Of a DNA stretch of 21,844 bases, positions 6,332 to 13,866 are shown piece after piece (within the stretch, counting starts at the first letter, position 1; each line of letters starts with the position of its first letter). Position numbers and translations under genes: made by a program. Source of the stretch: SKLM01 sp964450435 (GTDB taxonomy: Bacteria > Chloroflexota > Anaerolineae > B4-G1); contig CAYVCX010000053.1 in NCBI GenBank assembly GCA_964450435.1, forward strand, positions 1-21,844, read 5' to 3'. The notes below the pieces were generated by a model. The model was not told the origin of the DNA. It searched no databases and was given only the letters and a program-made list of their open reading frames with translations.

Positions 6332-7648
6332 CTAGCATTCCACGTCATACTGTGTCAGGTCAATTTGGCCGTAAGCAACACGCTCGTAGCCCCTCCTCGC
6401 GGCGCCCAGTGGGGCTGTGGCGTCGAAGCCCATTTTGGCCGTGCGGGCCTTCTGCCCCGCCGAGTGGGAGGCCGAGGGGTCGAGGCTGCTGCCGGGCTGG
6501 TCGCGAAGCAGGACCATATCTCGATCGGCCTGGAAGCGGGTGGCAATAGCCCACTCCACGTCCCCACTGTCGTACAGATCGACGTCGCCGTCCACCACAA
6601 CGACGTGCTTGAGCGACGTGTGTCCCCGAAAGGCAGCGTGAATCGCCCGGCGTCCATCCTCCTTATCCTGCTTGTCAATCTGCACCACCGCGTGGAGCCA
6701 GGACATCCCGTCAGGTGTGACGTAGACGCCGCTGCAGCGGCAGACCCGGTTGACCGCGGCGAAGATCGTGGGCTCGCGCGGCATGCCCATCAGGTTCTTA
6801 TGCTCCATGCCGCCCGGAAGCAGAGCATGGAAGATGGGCGCGCGGCGGTGTGTAATATGATCGATCTCAATGACCGGCTGTTGCCGTACCCGGTCCATCG
6901 TGCCCGTCAGATCCGGAAACGGACCTTCGCTCGCCGTAGCACCTGTAATGCGCCCCTCAAGAATCAGCTCAGCATCCGCTGGTACCTCCAGATCGACGGT
7001 CTGACAGCGAACCATGCGCGTTGGCGCCAGCGCGTGCGCGATTCTGAATTCGTCGACCCCTTTGGCGGGGCTCATCGCCGCCGCCAGCAGAACCTGAATC
7101 GGGGCGCCCACTGCTACCGCAATGGGGAGATCAGGGCCTGCCGTGGTCATGGCCGTGTCGGTGCCCCGTCCTTCGACGATCCGGGCGGCGAAGTGCCGAT
7201 CGTCGAGCAGCATGAGTCGATGAAAGGAGGCATTTCGCCCCAGGTCGGGGTCCTTGACCACGACCACCCCCGCGGTGACGTACGGGCCGCCATCATCTGG
7301 ATGGTAACGAGGGATCGGCAGGCGCGTGAGATCTGCAGGTGCGATGACGACCTGACATGGTCCCTCGTCGAGCACCGGAGGCGTCCGGGGGGTCTCCAGC
7401 GCCTCGGCCATCCGCGGGACCAACTCAGCCACAGTGGCGCCCAGCGCCGCCGCGAAGTACTCCCGTTGGGCGCACACCCCCGATACCAACCGCCACCCGG
7501 CACGATCGATCAACTCGTGCAACAGCACGGGTCTACCGTCTAGAGCGAACATGATGCGTGCCGACTCCAGGTGCGGATCGACCGCGTTCCGGATCTCAAG
7601 CAGCGTGCCGCTACCTCTGGCCCACTCGAGAAAACCTCGCACGTCCAT
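6332..7648 (-). CDS. ubiD: UbiD family prenyl-FMN-dependent decarboxylase
   Basis: This 438-residue protein belongs to the UbiD family, reversible (de)carboxylases of aromatic or unsaturated acids that use the prenyl-FMN made by UbiX. The cofactor site motif NASFHR is at 139-144 and includes the catalytic Arg. The acidic pair is E241 and D246 in EGPFPD, so the E-R-E triad is present with Asp in the last position, as in E. coli UbiD. LPGGMEHKNLMGMPRE is another family block. The ATG at 7648 follows GGGGGAG. It lies 39 nt after the nitroreductase gene and probably shares a transcript with metG. Menaquinone-pathway decarboxylation is a plausible job given ubiX and a UbiE-type gene nearby, but UbiD proteins act on many substrates. 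Confidence 0.93.
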   Translation of the reverse strand: MDVRGFLEWARGSGTLLEIRNAVDPHLESARIMFALDGRPVLLHELIDRAGWRLVSGVCAQREYFAAALGATVAELVPRMAEALETPRTPPVLDEGPCQVVIAPADLTRLPIPRYHPDDGGPYVTAGVVVVKDPDLGRNASFHRLMLLDDRHFAARIVEGRGTDTAMTTAGPDLPIAVAVGAPIQVLLAAAMSPAKGVDEFRIAHALAPTRMVRCQTVDLEVPADAELILEGRITGATASEGPFPDLTGTMDRVRQQPVIEIDHITHRRAPIFHALLPGGMEHKNLMGMPREPTIFAAVNRVCRCSGVYVTPDGMSWLHAVVQIDKQDKEDGRRAIHAAFRGHTSLKHVVVVDGDVDLYDSGDVEWAIATRFQADRDMVLLRDQPGSSLDPSASHSAGQKARTAKMGFDATAPLGAARRGYERVAYGQIDLTQYDVEC

Positions 7649-7687
7649 AGATCTCCCCCGTTCCCCTAGCCCATCCGCCCCTTCCGC

Positions 7688-8197
7688 CTACCACCCCTCG
7701 CGATGGACGCGGGCCTCATCGTACTGGGTTCGGGAAGGTTTCTCCTCCGCCGGATGACCAATGGACACCACGTTTAGTGGGGTGATATGATCCGGGAGAT
7801 TCAGTATCGGGCGAACGGCAGCCACCCGCTCGTCTCGAGGATACACCCCCAGCCAGACCGCACCGAGCCCCAGAGCGGTAGCCGCCAGAAGCAGATTCTC
7901 CGTCGCAGCAGAACAATCCTGTACCCAGTAGCGCTCCATCTCCGTCAAATCGCCGCACACGGAGATGCACAGCGGTGCCTCAAAGAGCATCTTCCCGTGA
8001 GGATGATTCTCGGCGAGGGCATCAAGCGTCTCCCTTCTGGTCACTACGATGAATTGCCACGGTTTCCGATTCGAGGCCGACGGGGCTGCCATCGCTGCTT
8101 TGAGCAGCATCTCGATGTTCTCGTCGCTGACCGGCTCTTGGGTGTACTCACGGATGCTACGCCGCGCGAAAATCGTGTCTAGAAACTTCTCGTCCAT
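7688..8197 (-). CDS. Nitroreductase family FMN protein
   Basis: This 169-residue protein is a compact member of the nitroreductase superfamily, FMN-dependent NAD(P)H oxidoreductases that usually form homodimers. The N-terminal ARRSIREYTQEPVSDE and the following AAPSASNRKPWQFIVV are the phosphate- and FMN-binding hallmarks. The late block AATALGLGAVWLGVYP is also diagnostic. The ATG at 8197 is just 1 nt after the metG stop, so translation is probably coupled. The physiological substrate cannot be told; the family also includes enzymes of other redox reactions, not only nitro reduction. Confidence 0.9.
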   Translation of the reverse strand: MDEKFLDTIFARRSIREYTQEPVSDENIEMLLKAAMAAPSASNRKPWQFIVVTRRETLDALAENHPHGKMLFEAPLCISVCGDLTEMERYWVQDCSAATENLLLAATALGLGAVWLGVYPRDERVAAVRPILNLPDHITPLNVVSIGHPAEEKPSRTQYDEARVHREGW

Positions 8198-8198
8198 A

Positions 8199-9983
8199 TT
8201 ATCCTGTCTCCATTCCTAATCGCGCTCGCTCCTCCTCGATCACGCTGTCGTCCAACGTCTCGAACAGGGGCTCAGGTTTGCCCAGGGTCTGTCCCGGACG
8301 CAGGTCGCTCACTTGCCATCCTCCGACGGCGTCACGGTCATCGTAGCACAACGCTTCGTGACGCCTCCCTCCTTGTTCCTCGAACGTCTCCGTGTACTGT
8401 TTCCCAAATAGCTGCCCCTCGTAGCCCAGATAATGATGCAGCCGCTGAGACGAGAACGGAAGGAAGGGCGCAAACAGGATCTTCAGTGAGTCAATGGCCT
8501 TCAGCACCACGTAGATGGTGGTCGCAGCACCCTCGCGATCCTCCTTAATCTCGAACCAGGGGCCCTTCTCGTCCAGGTAGCGGTTCGCCCCCCGGGCTAG
8601 GTCCATCACTTCGCCCAATGCTGCCCGAAAGTGGCAGCCGGCCAGCTGTTCCCCCACCGTTTCGAAGCCCCGCTCAATCTCCTGCAACAGCTCCCTGTCG
8701 AGCTCATCCAGCTCTCCCGGCCTTGGCACCTGGCCGTCGAAGCGCTTGAAGGCGAACGTCAGCGCCCGATGAGCCAGGTTCCCCCACGTGCCCACCAGCT
8801 CCTTGTTGTTGCGGTGCACGAACTCATCCCACATCCAGTTCGTGTCGCGCGTCTCCGGCATTGCGGCCGTCAGGTAGTAACGCAGGGCGTCCGGATCGTA
8901 CCGATCGAGGGCTTCGTCCATCCAGACAGCCCAGTCCCGGCTGCCGGACATCCCCCGCCCTTCCAGGTTCATGAACTCGTTAGCCGGCACGTCGTAAGGG
9001 AGGTTGAACACCTGAGATGGGTCCTCTGCGTACAGCCGTTTCACGCCCATGAGCTCTGCAGGCCAGATAACAGCGTGGAATGGGATGTTGTCCTTCCCGA
9101 TGAAGTAGAGGGTCTTGGCTCCCCGATCATACCACCAGTCCATCCACGCCTGGGGATGCCCGTGGCTATGAGCCCACTCGACGCTGGCCGAGAAGTAGCC
9201 GATGACCGCCTCGAACCACACGTAAAGGCACTTGTCTTCCCACCCTTCCAGGGGCACCGGAATGCCCCACTGAAGATCCCGGGTGATGGGCCGTCCCTGG
9301 AGACCCTCGCCAACGTAGTTGCGGGCGAAGTTGATCACGGCGGGGCGCCAATGATCCTTGTCCACGGCGAGCCATTGCGTCAGACCCGCTCGCGCCAGCT
9401 CCGGCAAATCGAGGAAGTAGTGCTCTGTCTCTCGAAGGACCGGTACGCTGCCGTCGAGGACACTGCGCGGATCAACCAGCTCCTCGGGATCCAGCAGGGT
9501 GTTGCAGCTATCGCACTGATCGCCGCGCGCAGACTCGTAGCCGCAGACGGGGCAGATTCCCTCCACGTACCGATCCGGAAGGAAGCGCCCCTGCTCTTCC
9601 GAGTACATTTGCTGTTGAGTCTCCCTGTACATGTATCCGTTCTCCAACAGTGCCAGGAAGAAGTCCTGGGAGACACGGTGATGGTTCTCCGTGTCCGTGT
9701 GGGTGAACAGATCATAGCTGATACCCAGGCGCTGAAACAGCTCCAGAAAGCGGCGATGAAACTGCTCGAATAGCTCACGCGGAGTCTTGCCCTCCTCTTC
9801 AGCACGGACGGTGATGGGCGTCCCGTGGGAGTCAGATCCCGAGACCATCAGCACGTGATCGCCAGCCAGTCGATGGTACCGAGCAAAGATGTCGCCAGGC
9901 AGGTGCGACCCCGTAACGTTGCCCACGTGGATCTTCGCGCTCGCGTAGGGCCAAGCGATGGCGACGAGAATGTGTTCAGGCAT
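8199..9983 (-). CDS. metG: Methionyl-tRNA synthetase with degenerate KMSKS
   Basis: This 594-residue class I aminoacyl-tRNA synthetase charges tRNA-Met. The HIGH equivalent is HVGN at 19-22 in YASAKIHVGN. A zinc knuckle is formed by C144, C147, C157 and C160. The anticodon-recognising helical domain follows residue 370 or so, and no C-terminal tRNA-binding (EMAP-like) domain is present. The KMSKS loop reads GMSGSRDWAV at 344-353. Both KMSKS lysines are replaced by Gly, while the flanking LEGR and SR-WAV of the archaeal-like subgroup (often K-x-S-T-S-R-N-W-A) remain. The ATG at 9983 has a strong GGAGGGG ribosome site. A candidate promoter is in the sigA terminator tail. Confidence 0.95.
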   Translation of the reverse strand: MPEHILVAIAWPYASAKIHVGNVTGSHLPGDIFARYHRLAGDHVLMVSGSDSHGTPITVRAEEEGKTPRELFEQFHRRFLELFQRLGISYDLFTHTDTENHHRVSQDFFLALLENGYMYRETQQQMYSEEQGRFLPDRYVEGICPVCGYESARGDQCDSCNTLLDPEELVDPRSVLDGSVPVLRETEHYFLDLPELARAGLTQWLAVDKDHWRPAVINFARNYVGEGLQGRPITRDLQWGIPVPLEGWEDKCLYVWFEAVIGYFSASVEWAHSHGHPQAWMDWWYDRGAKTLYFIGKDNIPFHAVIWPAELMGVKRLYAEDPSQVFNLPYDVPANEFMNLEGRGMSGSRDWAVWMDEALDRYDPDALRYYLTAAMPETRDTNWMWDEFVHRNNKELVGTWGNLAHRALTFAFKRFDGQVPRPGELDELDRELLQEIERGFETVGEQLAGCHFRAALGEVMDLARGANRYLDEKGPWFEIKEDREGAATTIYVVLKAIDSLKILFAPFLPFSSQRLHHYLGYEGQLFGKQYTETFEEQGGRRHEALCYDDRDAVGGWQVSDLRPGQTLGKPEPLFETLDDSVIEEERARLGMETG

Positions 9984-10019
9984 AGCGTCCCCTCCTTCCG
10001 TTCTCCACAGTGCGGCTCA

Positions 10020-10048
10020 ATTCTATCATACTGTACACCGACCAACAA
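10020..10048 (-). promoter_or_regulatory. Candidate sigma-A promoter for metG
   Basis: On the - strand TTGTTG (10043-10048) and TAGAAT (10020-10025) are 17 nt apart. The -35 overlaps the T-rich tail of the sigA terminator, and the transcript would have a leader of about 30 nt. The -10 matches 5 of 6 bases and the -35 3 of 6. The leader is too short for a T-box. Confidence 0.4.
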
Positions 10049-10082
10049 ACACGAACCGCCAGCGGGGGGCTGGCGGTTCGTG
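10042..10082 (-). terminator. Intrinsic terminator after sigA
   Basis: Perfect 14-bp arms at 10050-10063 and 10069-10082 surround a 5-nt loop of one repeated base. On the - strand the stem is GC-rich and is followed by TTTGTTGGT, a short U-rich tail. Position and orientation fit the end of the yceD-sigA transcript, about 113 nt past the sigA stop. Confidence 0.8.
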
Positions 10083-10195
10083 CCGTGGGGTGAAAGAGTG
10101 CAGAGCCCTATCGCGAGCCGGCGTCCTCCTTCCCTGCTCGCCACGGCAAGCTGCACGTCATCATAACGCCTCCGTGACCCATCGTGTTCCTCATC

Positions 10196-11344
10196 TCACA
10201 GATAGTCCTGCAGCTCCCGACTCCGGCGAGGATGACGCAGACGACGCAGGGCCTTACCCTCGATCTGGCGGATGCGCTCGCGAGTCAGCCCAAACCTCTG
10301 ACCAACCTCCTCCAACGTATGGCTGCATCCGTCGACCAGGCCAAAACGAAGCCGCAGGATTCGAGCCTCCCGAGGGCTCAACGTGGTCAGCATCTCCTGA
10401 ATCTTCTCTGCCAGGAGTCGCTGAGAGGCGTTTTCGGTCGGCATTGGGGTCGACCGGTCCTCGATAAAACTACCCAACTCGTCGCTCTCGCCGTCGTCCC
10501 CGATCGGCCGTTCCAGGCTCATAGGACGCCAGGAGACACGCAGCATCCATCGCACCTTGTCTGGCTCAAGGTCCATCTCCTCTGCGATCTCCTCCGGTGT
10601 CGGCTGCCTCCCAAGCTCCTGCTCTAGTTTGCGGGAGGCCTTGTAGAGCCGCCGAATTCGATCCGACATATGGACGGGAACGCGGATGGTGCGGCCCTGG
10701 TCGGCGATAGAGCGCGTGATCGTCTGACGGATCCACCAGGTGGCGTACGTGCTGAAGCGGTACCCGCGCGTGTAGTCGAACTTCTTCACCGCCTTCATCA
10801 ACCCCAGATTCCCCTCTTGGATCAAATCCAGGAACGGCACGCCGCGTCCCATGTACTTCTTGGCAATACTGACCACCAGCCGCGTGTTCGCCTTGATCAG
10901 ATGCTCGCGAGCCGCGATTCCTGCCTCAATCTGCCTCTCCAGACGCTCACGCTCGTCCTTGCCAGTCCCGTTGCTGTTCAGCATCTCCCGAGCGTGCCGC
11001 CCTGCCTCGATGGCCTTGGCCAATCGGACTTCCTCCTCAGTGGCGAGGAGCGGAACCTGAGACATCTCCTTGAAGTATAGCCCGACCGTGTCGCTGGTAG
11101 AAATCCTGCTCAAGTCGGGTGCGTCATTCCCGTTCGACGAATCCTCCTCCGAGCCGGATTTCGCCTGCTCCCTTGCCTCGTCCTCGTCCTCGTAGACCTC
11201 GATTCCAGCTTCCTGCATCAAAATGAAGATGTCATCAAGGTGTCCCAGCTCCTCCTCGGCCTCTGGCAGTGCCTCTAGAATGTCGGACAGGGTTAGGTAT
11301 CCCTGATCCTCGCCCTTTTCTACCAGCTCATCAATGATGTCCAT
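10196..11344 (-). CDS. sigA: Primary RNA polymerase sigma factor (RpoD/SigA)
   Basis: This 382-residue protein is a group 1 sigma-70 factor that directs core RNA polymerase to housekeeping promoters. A short acidic region 1.1 covers about residues 1-65. Region 1.2 begins near SDTVGLYFKEM (about 84-94). Region 2 runs from LIKANTRLVVSIAKKYMGRG (149-168) through DLIQEGNLGLMKAVKKFDY to the -10-reading YATWWIRQTITRSIA (200-214). Region 3 follows to about 300. Region 4.2 has the helix-turn-helix HTLEEVGQRFGLTRERIRQIE (about 342-362) and the usual DYL end. The ATG at 11344 is preceded by AAAGGA. It starts 14 nt after the yceD stop, so the two form an operon driven by a strong promoter and closed by an intrinsic terminator. 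Confidence 0.97.
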   Translation of the reverse strand: MDIIDELVEKGEDQGYLTLSDILEALPEAEEELGHLDDIFILMQEAGIEVYEDEDEAREQAKSGSEEDSSNGNDAPDLSRISTSDTVGLYFKEMSQVPLLATEEEVRLAKAIEAGRHAREMLNSNGTGKDERERLERQIEAGIAAREHLIKANTRLVVSIAKKYMGRGVPFLDLIQEGNLGLMKAVKKFDYTRGYRFSTYATWWIRQTITRSIADQGRTIRVPVHMSDRIRRLYKASRKLEQELGRQPTPEEIAEEMDLEPDKVRWMLRVSWRPMSLERPIGDDGESDELGSFIEDRSTPMPTENASQRLLAEKIQEMLTTLSPREARILRLRFGLVDGCSHTLEEVGQRFGLTRERIRQIEGKALRRLRHPRRSRELQDYL

Positions 11345-11358
11345 AGACTATCCTTTGA

Positions 11359-11847
11359 TCACAGGAGCTCTTTCAACGGCGCCAAACGCGGGTCGACGCG
11401 GATCTCGTCGCACTCACACGATTCGCGGTTGAGATCCGCGCCACAGTGCGGGCACAAACCCTTGCACTCGGGATCACAGAGATGTTTCATCGGGATCGCA
11501 AGCCAAGCGAGCTCGCGAATCAGAGGGGCTAAGTCGAGCTCACCGTCTTCGCCCACGGCGTAGATAACGCCAGGCCGCGCCTCGGAGCCGTGCATTCGAA
11601 ACATCTCAGCGAGTTGCAGTGTGACGGGGAAAGCAAAGGGGGTCAGACAGCGGACGCATTCGAGGTTCAGTCGTGATTCCACCTTCCCTTCAACGAACAA
11701 ACCATCCTCGACTCGAACGACTTGGACGGTGCCACGGAGGAAGTCTACCTCCAAATCCTCCAGCACCCGAGGCCCCGTATCAATGTCCAGGGTGAGCGAC
11801 TTACCAAGCGAGGCCTTGAGAAGACGAGATACATCAAAAGTAAGCAT
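11359..11847 (-). CDS. YceD/DUF177 family protein
   Basis: This 162-residue protein belongs to the YceD (DUF177) family, linked in several bacteria to rRNA accumulation and ribosome biogenesis. The opening MLTFDVSRLLKASLG matches the family N-terminus. Conserved cysteine pairs are in LECVRCL and in the C-terminal segment with CDPECKGLCPHCGADLN followed by CECDE, probably metal ligands. The frame also opens at an ATG at 11907 (20 residues more), but that start would lie about 5 nt from the expected transcription start. Neither start has a clear Shine-Dalgarno sequence, and I chose 11847 by family fit. In many genomes yceD is followed by rpmF (L32). Here it is followed directly by sigA. Confidence 0.87.
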   Translation of the reverse strand: MLTFDVSRLLKASLGKSLTLDIDTGPRVLEDLEVDFLRGTVQVVRVEDGLFVEGKVESRLNLECVRCLTPFAFPVTLQLAEMFRMHGSEARPGVIYAVGEDGELDLAPLIRELAWLAIPMKHLCDPECKGLCPHCGADLNRESCECDEIRVDPRLAPLKELL

Positions 11848-11878
11848 AGCAGGTTGTAAAAAGTACGACACGTCATAG

Positions 11879-11896
11879 CCCACAACGAACTGTGGG
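11879..11896 (-). promoter_or_regulatory. Small stem-loop in the yceD leader
   Basis: The sequences CCCACA and TGTGGG pair around a 6-nt loop, about 32 nt upstream of the chosen yceD ATG and just downstream of the predicted transcription start. If the upstream ATG at 11907 is used instead, this lies inside the coding region. Confidence 0.3.
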
Positions 11897-11918
11897 GAGT
11901 TTTCCATAAGGTATGTTT

Positions 11919-11947
11919 ATTATAACACACTGGAGGCCCAGCGTCAA
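11919..11947 (-). promoter_or_regulatory. Strong sigma-A promoter for yceD-sigA
   Basis: On the - strand TTGACG (11942-11947) and a perfect TATAAT (11919-11924) are exactly 17 nt apart. This is 5 of 6 plus 6 of 6 consensus matches, the best promoter seen in the window. Initiation would be expected near 11911-11913. Confidence 0.85.
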
Positions 11948-12357
11948 GAGTTTGCTCTTTTGGAGACACTCAGCACGCCGAAGAGTCACACACTACGCCC
12001 ACATGTCCTGCATCTGCCGGTCCACACCCCCAAATGCACCGTCCGAGCCCCCTGCGATGTTTGCCCCCGGCCTCCGCCCCGCAGCCACCACAGTGCCGGG
12101 CTCAGGGGTCCCACAGCTTTTCGGGAGACCTGAATCGCAAACGTGAGGGAGATGACGCCTCATCGGCGAACGTTCGCCGCGCTTGCTCGGAAGCCAAATC
12201 ACGTTGTCCCCGCGAGCCGCATTCGCGCATCCCGACGTGGTGGAAATCAGAGGAGGAAGGCCGGGGCCTTGCACAAGCTCAATCGAGGCCGGGGCGAGGA
12301 AGATGGCCGGCCCTTGGCTGCGGACAGATCAACACAGGCCTGGGCCGATCAAAGACG
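11948..12357. other. Unassigned 410-nt stretch with a 16-bp palindrome
   Basis: No gene is recognised on either strand. The possible frames (for example 93 codons at 11993-12274, - strand, GTG start) lack ribosome sites and look non-coding. I looked for RNase P, tmRNA, SRP and tRNA cores and found none convincing. It does hold a perfect palindrome at 12164-12179, a small stem AAGGC/GCCTT at 12257-12270, and two copies of AGGCCGGGGC about 30 nt apart. Confidence 0.5.
12164..12179. repeat. Perfect 16-bp palindrome, possible operator
   Basis: CGGCGAAC followed directly by GTTCGCCG forms a perfect 16-bp palindrome with no spacer. It could bind a dimeric regulator or form a short RNA hairpin. It lies about 215 nt upstream of the yceD promoter and about 185 nt past the end of the HAD gene. 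Confidence 0.4.
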
Positions 12358-13023
12358 TCAGCAACCCGCCAAGATCGCGTCGACGACCTTCCCCACCTGC
12401 AGCACGTCCTCCACCGTGAAATCGACGGAGCTCTCCGGGATGTCGTCAAACCCTCCGCCTTCCCCGGCGTCAATCAGAATCGTGGTCATACCCAGCCCCT
12501 TGGCCGGCACCAGGTTGCGCGGAGAATCCTCGACCATAACGCAGGCCTCTGCATCAGCGTCCAGCAGCGCCAGCATGCGCTCGTACGCCTCACGGCTGCG
12601 CTTGTTGCGCAAACCCACCTCCTCGATGCCGATGATTCGCTCGAACTGGTCGGCGGCACCCAGGGCGCGTAGCACGCTTCGCGCATGCTCAGAGGTGGCG
12701 TTGGTGTAGACTACTTTTCGCAGGGGAATTCCAGCCAACATCTCCACCAACGCCGGGTCAGGCTCCAGATAGTCTGCAATCTGGATATCGTGCACGAAAC
12801 CGAGATATCGGCTGACGTCCACATCGTGTTCGGTCATCAGCCCGCGCATCGTCGTCCCATACTGGCGCAGGTACTCATCCCGTAGGTCTGTCGCCTCCTC
12901 CCAGCTTGCATCGAGTTGATCACATATCCACTGCTGGATCCGCCGACGGATCTCCTCCATGACGCCGCTGCCGCGAGGATATAGTGTGTCGTCCAGATCC
13001 AAGATAATGAACTCAAAGGACAT
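12358..13023 (-). CDS. HAD hydrolase, pyrimidine 5'-nucleotidase (SDT1)-like
   Basis: This 221-residue HAD phosphatase has the opening IILDLDDTLYPRGSGVMEEI that is characteristic of the SDT1/PHM8 pyrimidine 5'-nucleotidase-like group. The nucleophile Asp is in DLDDTLYP, motif II is VYTNA, the motif III Lys is in RNKRS, and motif IV is VEDSPRNL. A helical cap lies between motifs I and II. Such enzymes dephosphorylate UMP/CMP or related small phosphates. The ATG at 13023 is 6 nt from the stop of the [4Fe-4S] protein gene, so it is likely the last gene of that transcript. The substrate is inferred only from the family. Confidence 0.87.
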   Translation of the reverse strand: MSFEFIILDLDDTLYPRGSGVMEEIRRRIQQWICDQLDASWEEATDLRDEYLRQYGTTMRGLMTEHDVDVSRYLGFVHDIQIADYLEPDPALVEMLAGIPLRKVVYTNATSEHARSVLRALGAADQFERIIGIEEVGLRNKRSREAYERMLALLDADAEACVMVEDSPRNLVPAKGLGMTTILIDAGEGGGFDDIPESSVDFTVEDVLQVGKVVDAILAGC

Positions 13024-13029
13024 CGTGAT

Positions 13030-13866
13030 TTAACTGGAATCCGCGGTCAGTTGCACGCCCGTCAAGCCAATGTCGGTGCGGCGCGAGATTCGCCCGAGAA
13101 GCAGGGCCACAGGATCCACGCCGTTGTCCATGCGCAGACTGATCGCCCCGCTCGGGCATGCATCCACGCAGCGACCACACCCCTTGCACTTCTCGCTGTC
13201 GATCGAGGCTCTCCCGTTCGATGCCGAGATAGCCTCCACGTAGCACACCTCTGCGCAGGCCCTGCAGCCACCACAGTCTTCGCCGACTTCGACCGTGAGC
13301 CCGGGCAGGCGCCGTACGATATTCCGGAACGCCGGTGGGCCCAGGCGCAGTCCCTGCTGCACGGTGCAGCAGCAATCACAGCAGAAGCACACGCCCAACA
13401 TCCGCCGGTAAGGAATCCCAAGCATCAAGGCATCGAACGTGGTGTGGACTATAAGCGGCACCAGTCCCATACCCATGGCCCGTTGCACGTGACGGCCCGC
13501 CTCGTCTGAAGCGACATATCGCCCCATCGACGGGTTGATCTGGGCCGCTCCGTCGCCCAGAAAGAGGCAGCCCAGGTCTCGTGGGTAGGTCTGACAATTC
13601 TCCCCCCGCCGACACATACATTCGTCCATCAAGAAGCGCACACTGGCTCGCTCGATCAGGGGAGTCAGCAGAGGATAGGGCAGCACTACACTCTCTGGAT
13701 CGGCTATCGTCTCGTTCACGGGAACGATGATGGCCTCGCTGTTCAAGGCTTTGACGAGGGGTCGCGATAGAGGTCTCATCAGGGGCCTGTTGCCCAGTCG
13801 GTAGGCCAGCTTGCTCAGCGGCCACAGCGTCATAAAGGTCTTGTAGAAAAGCCCGGAACGTGCCAA
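13030..13866 (-). CDS. Cysteine-rich double [4Fe-4S] ferredoxin-type protein
   Basis: This 278-residue protein has two ferredoxin-type cluster motifs near its C-terminus: CGGCRACAEVC and CKGCGRCVDACP. The first has Tyr where Pro is usual. Further N-terminal cysteine sets are CMCRRGENC...LGCLFLG and CFCCDCCC, a layout I know from uncharacterised iron-sulfur proteins of anaerobes and of electron-transfer clusters. No signal peptide or membrane helix is evident, so it is likely a cytoplasmic electron carrier or subunit. The start chosen is a TTG at 13866 because a perfect AGGAGG lies 6 nt upstream. An ATG at 13833 (overlapping an upstream stop as ATGA) and a GTG at 13941 are alternatives. It follows the lipoate/dehydrogenase genes and precedes a HAD gene by 6 nt. 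Confidence 0.8.
   Translation of the reverse strand: MARSGLFYKTFMTLWPLSKLAYRLGNRPLMRPLSRPLVKALNSEAIIVPVNETIADPESVVLPYPLLTPLIERASVRFLMDECMCRRGENCQTYPRDLGCLFLGDGAAQINPSMGRYVASDEAGRHVQRAMGMGLVPLIVHTTFDALMLGIPYRRMLGVCFCCDCCCTVQQGLRLGPPAFRNIVRRLPGLTVEVGEDCGGCRACAEVCYVEAISASNGRASIDSEKCKGCGRCVDACPSGAISLRMDNGVDPVALLLGRISRRTDIGLTGVQLTADSS

Noticed and set aside
7147..7503. 118-codon - strand frame inside ubiD
   Set aside because: Alternative-frame shadow of ubiD with Arg/Ser/Trp-rich nonsense composition.
5969..7543. Long open frame of 524 codons on the + strand opposite ubiD
   Set aside because: It is antisense to the well-supported ubiD gene, has low-complexity His/Arg-rich content and no family resemblance; GC-rich coding DNA often leaves the opposite strand open.
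8631..9773. 380-codon + strand frame opposite metG
   Set aside because: Antisense shadow of metG with no recognisable domain or ribosome site.
12164..12179. LexA (SOS) box in the palindrome GAACGTTC
   Set aside because: The Gram-positive LexA box has four bases between GAAC and GTTC; here there is no spacer, so only a generic operator call is justified.
12240..12340. RNase P- or SRP-like core (GAGGAAG and GGCCGGGGC stretches)
   Set aside because: The conserved flanking elements of RNase P (GAGGAAAGTCCGGGC and the distal ACAGA core) and of SRP RNA are absent; the match is to short GC-rich words only.
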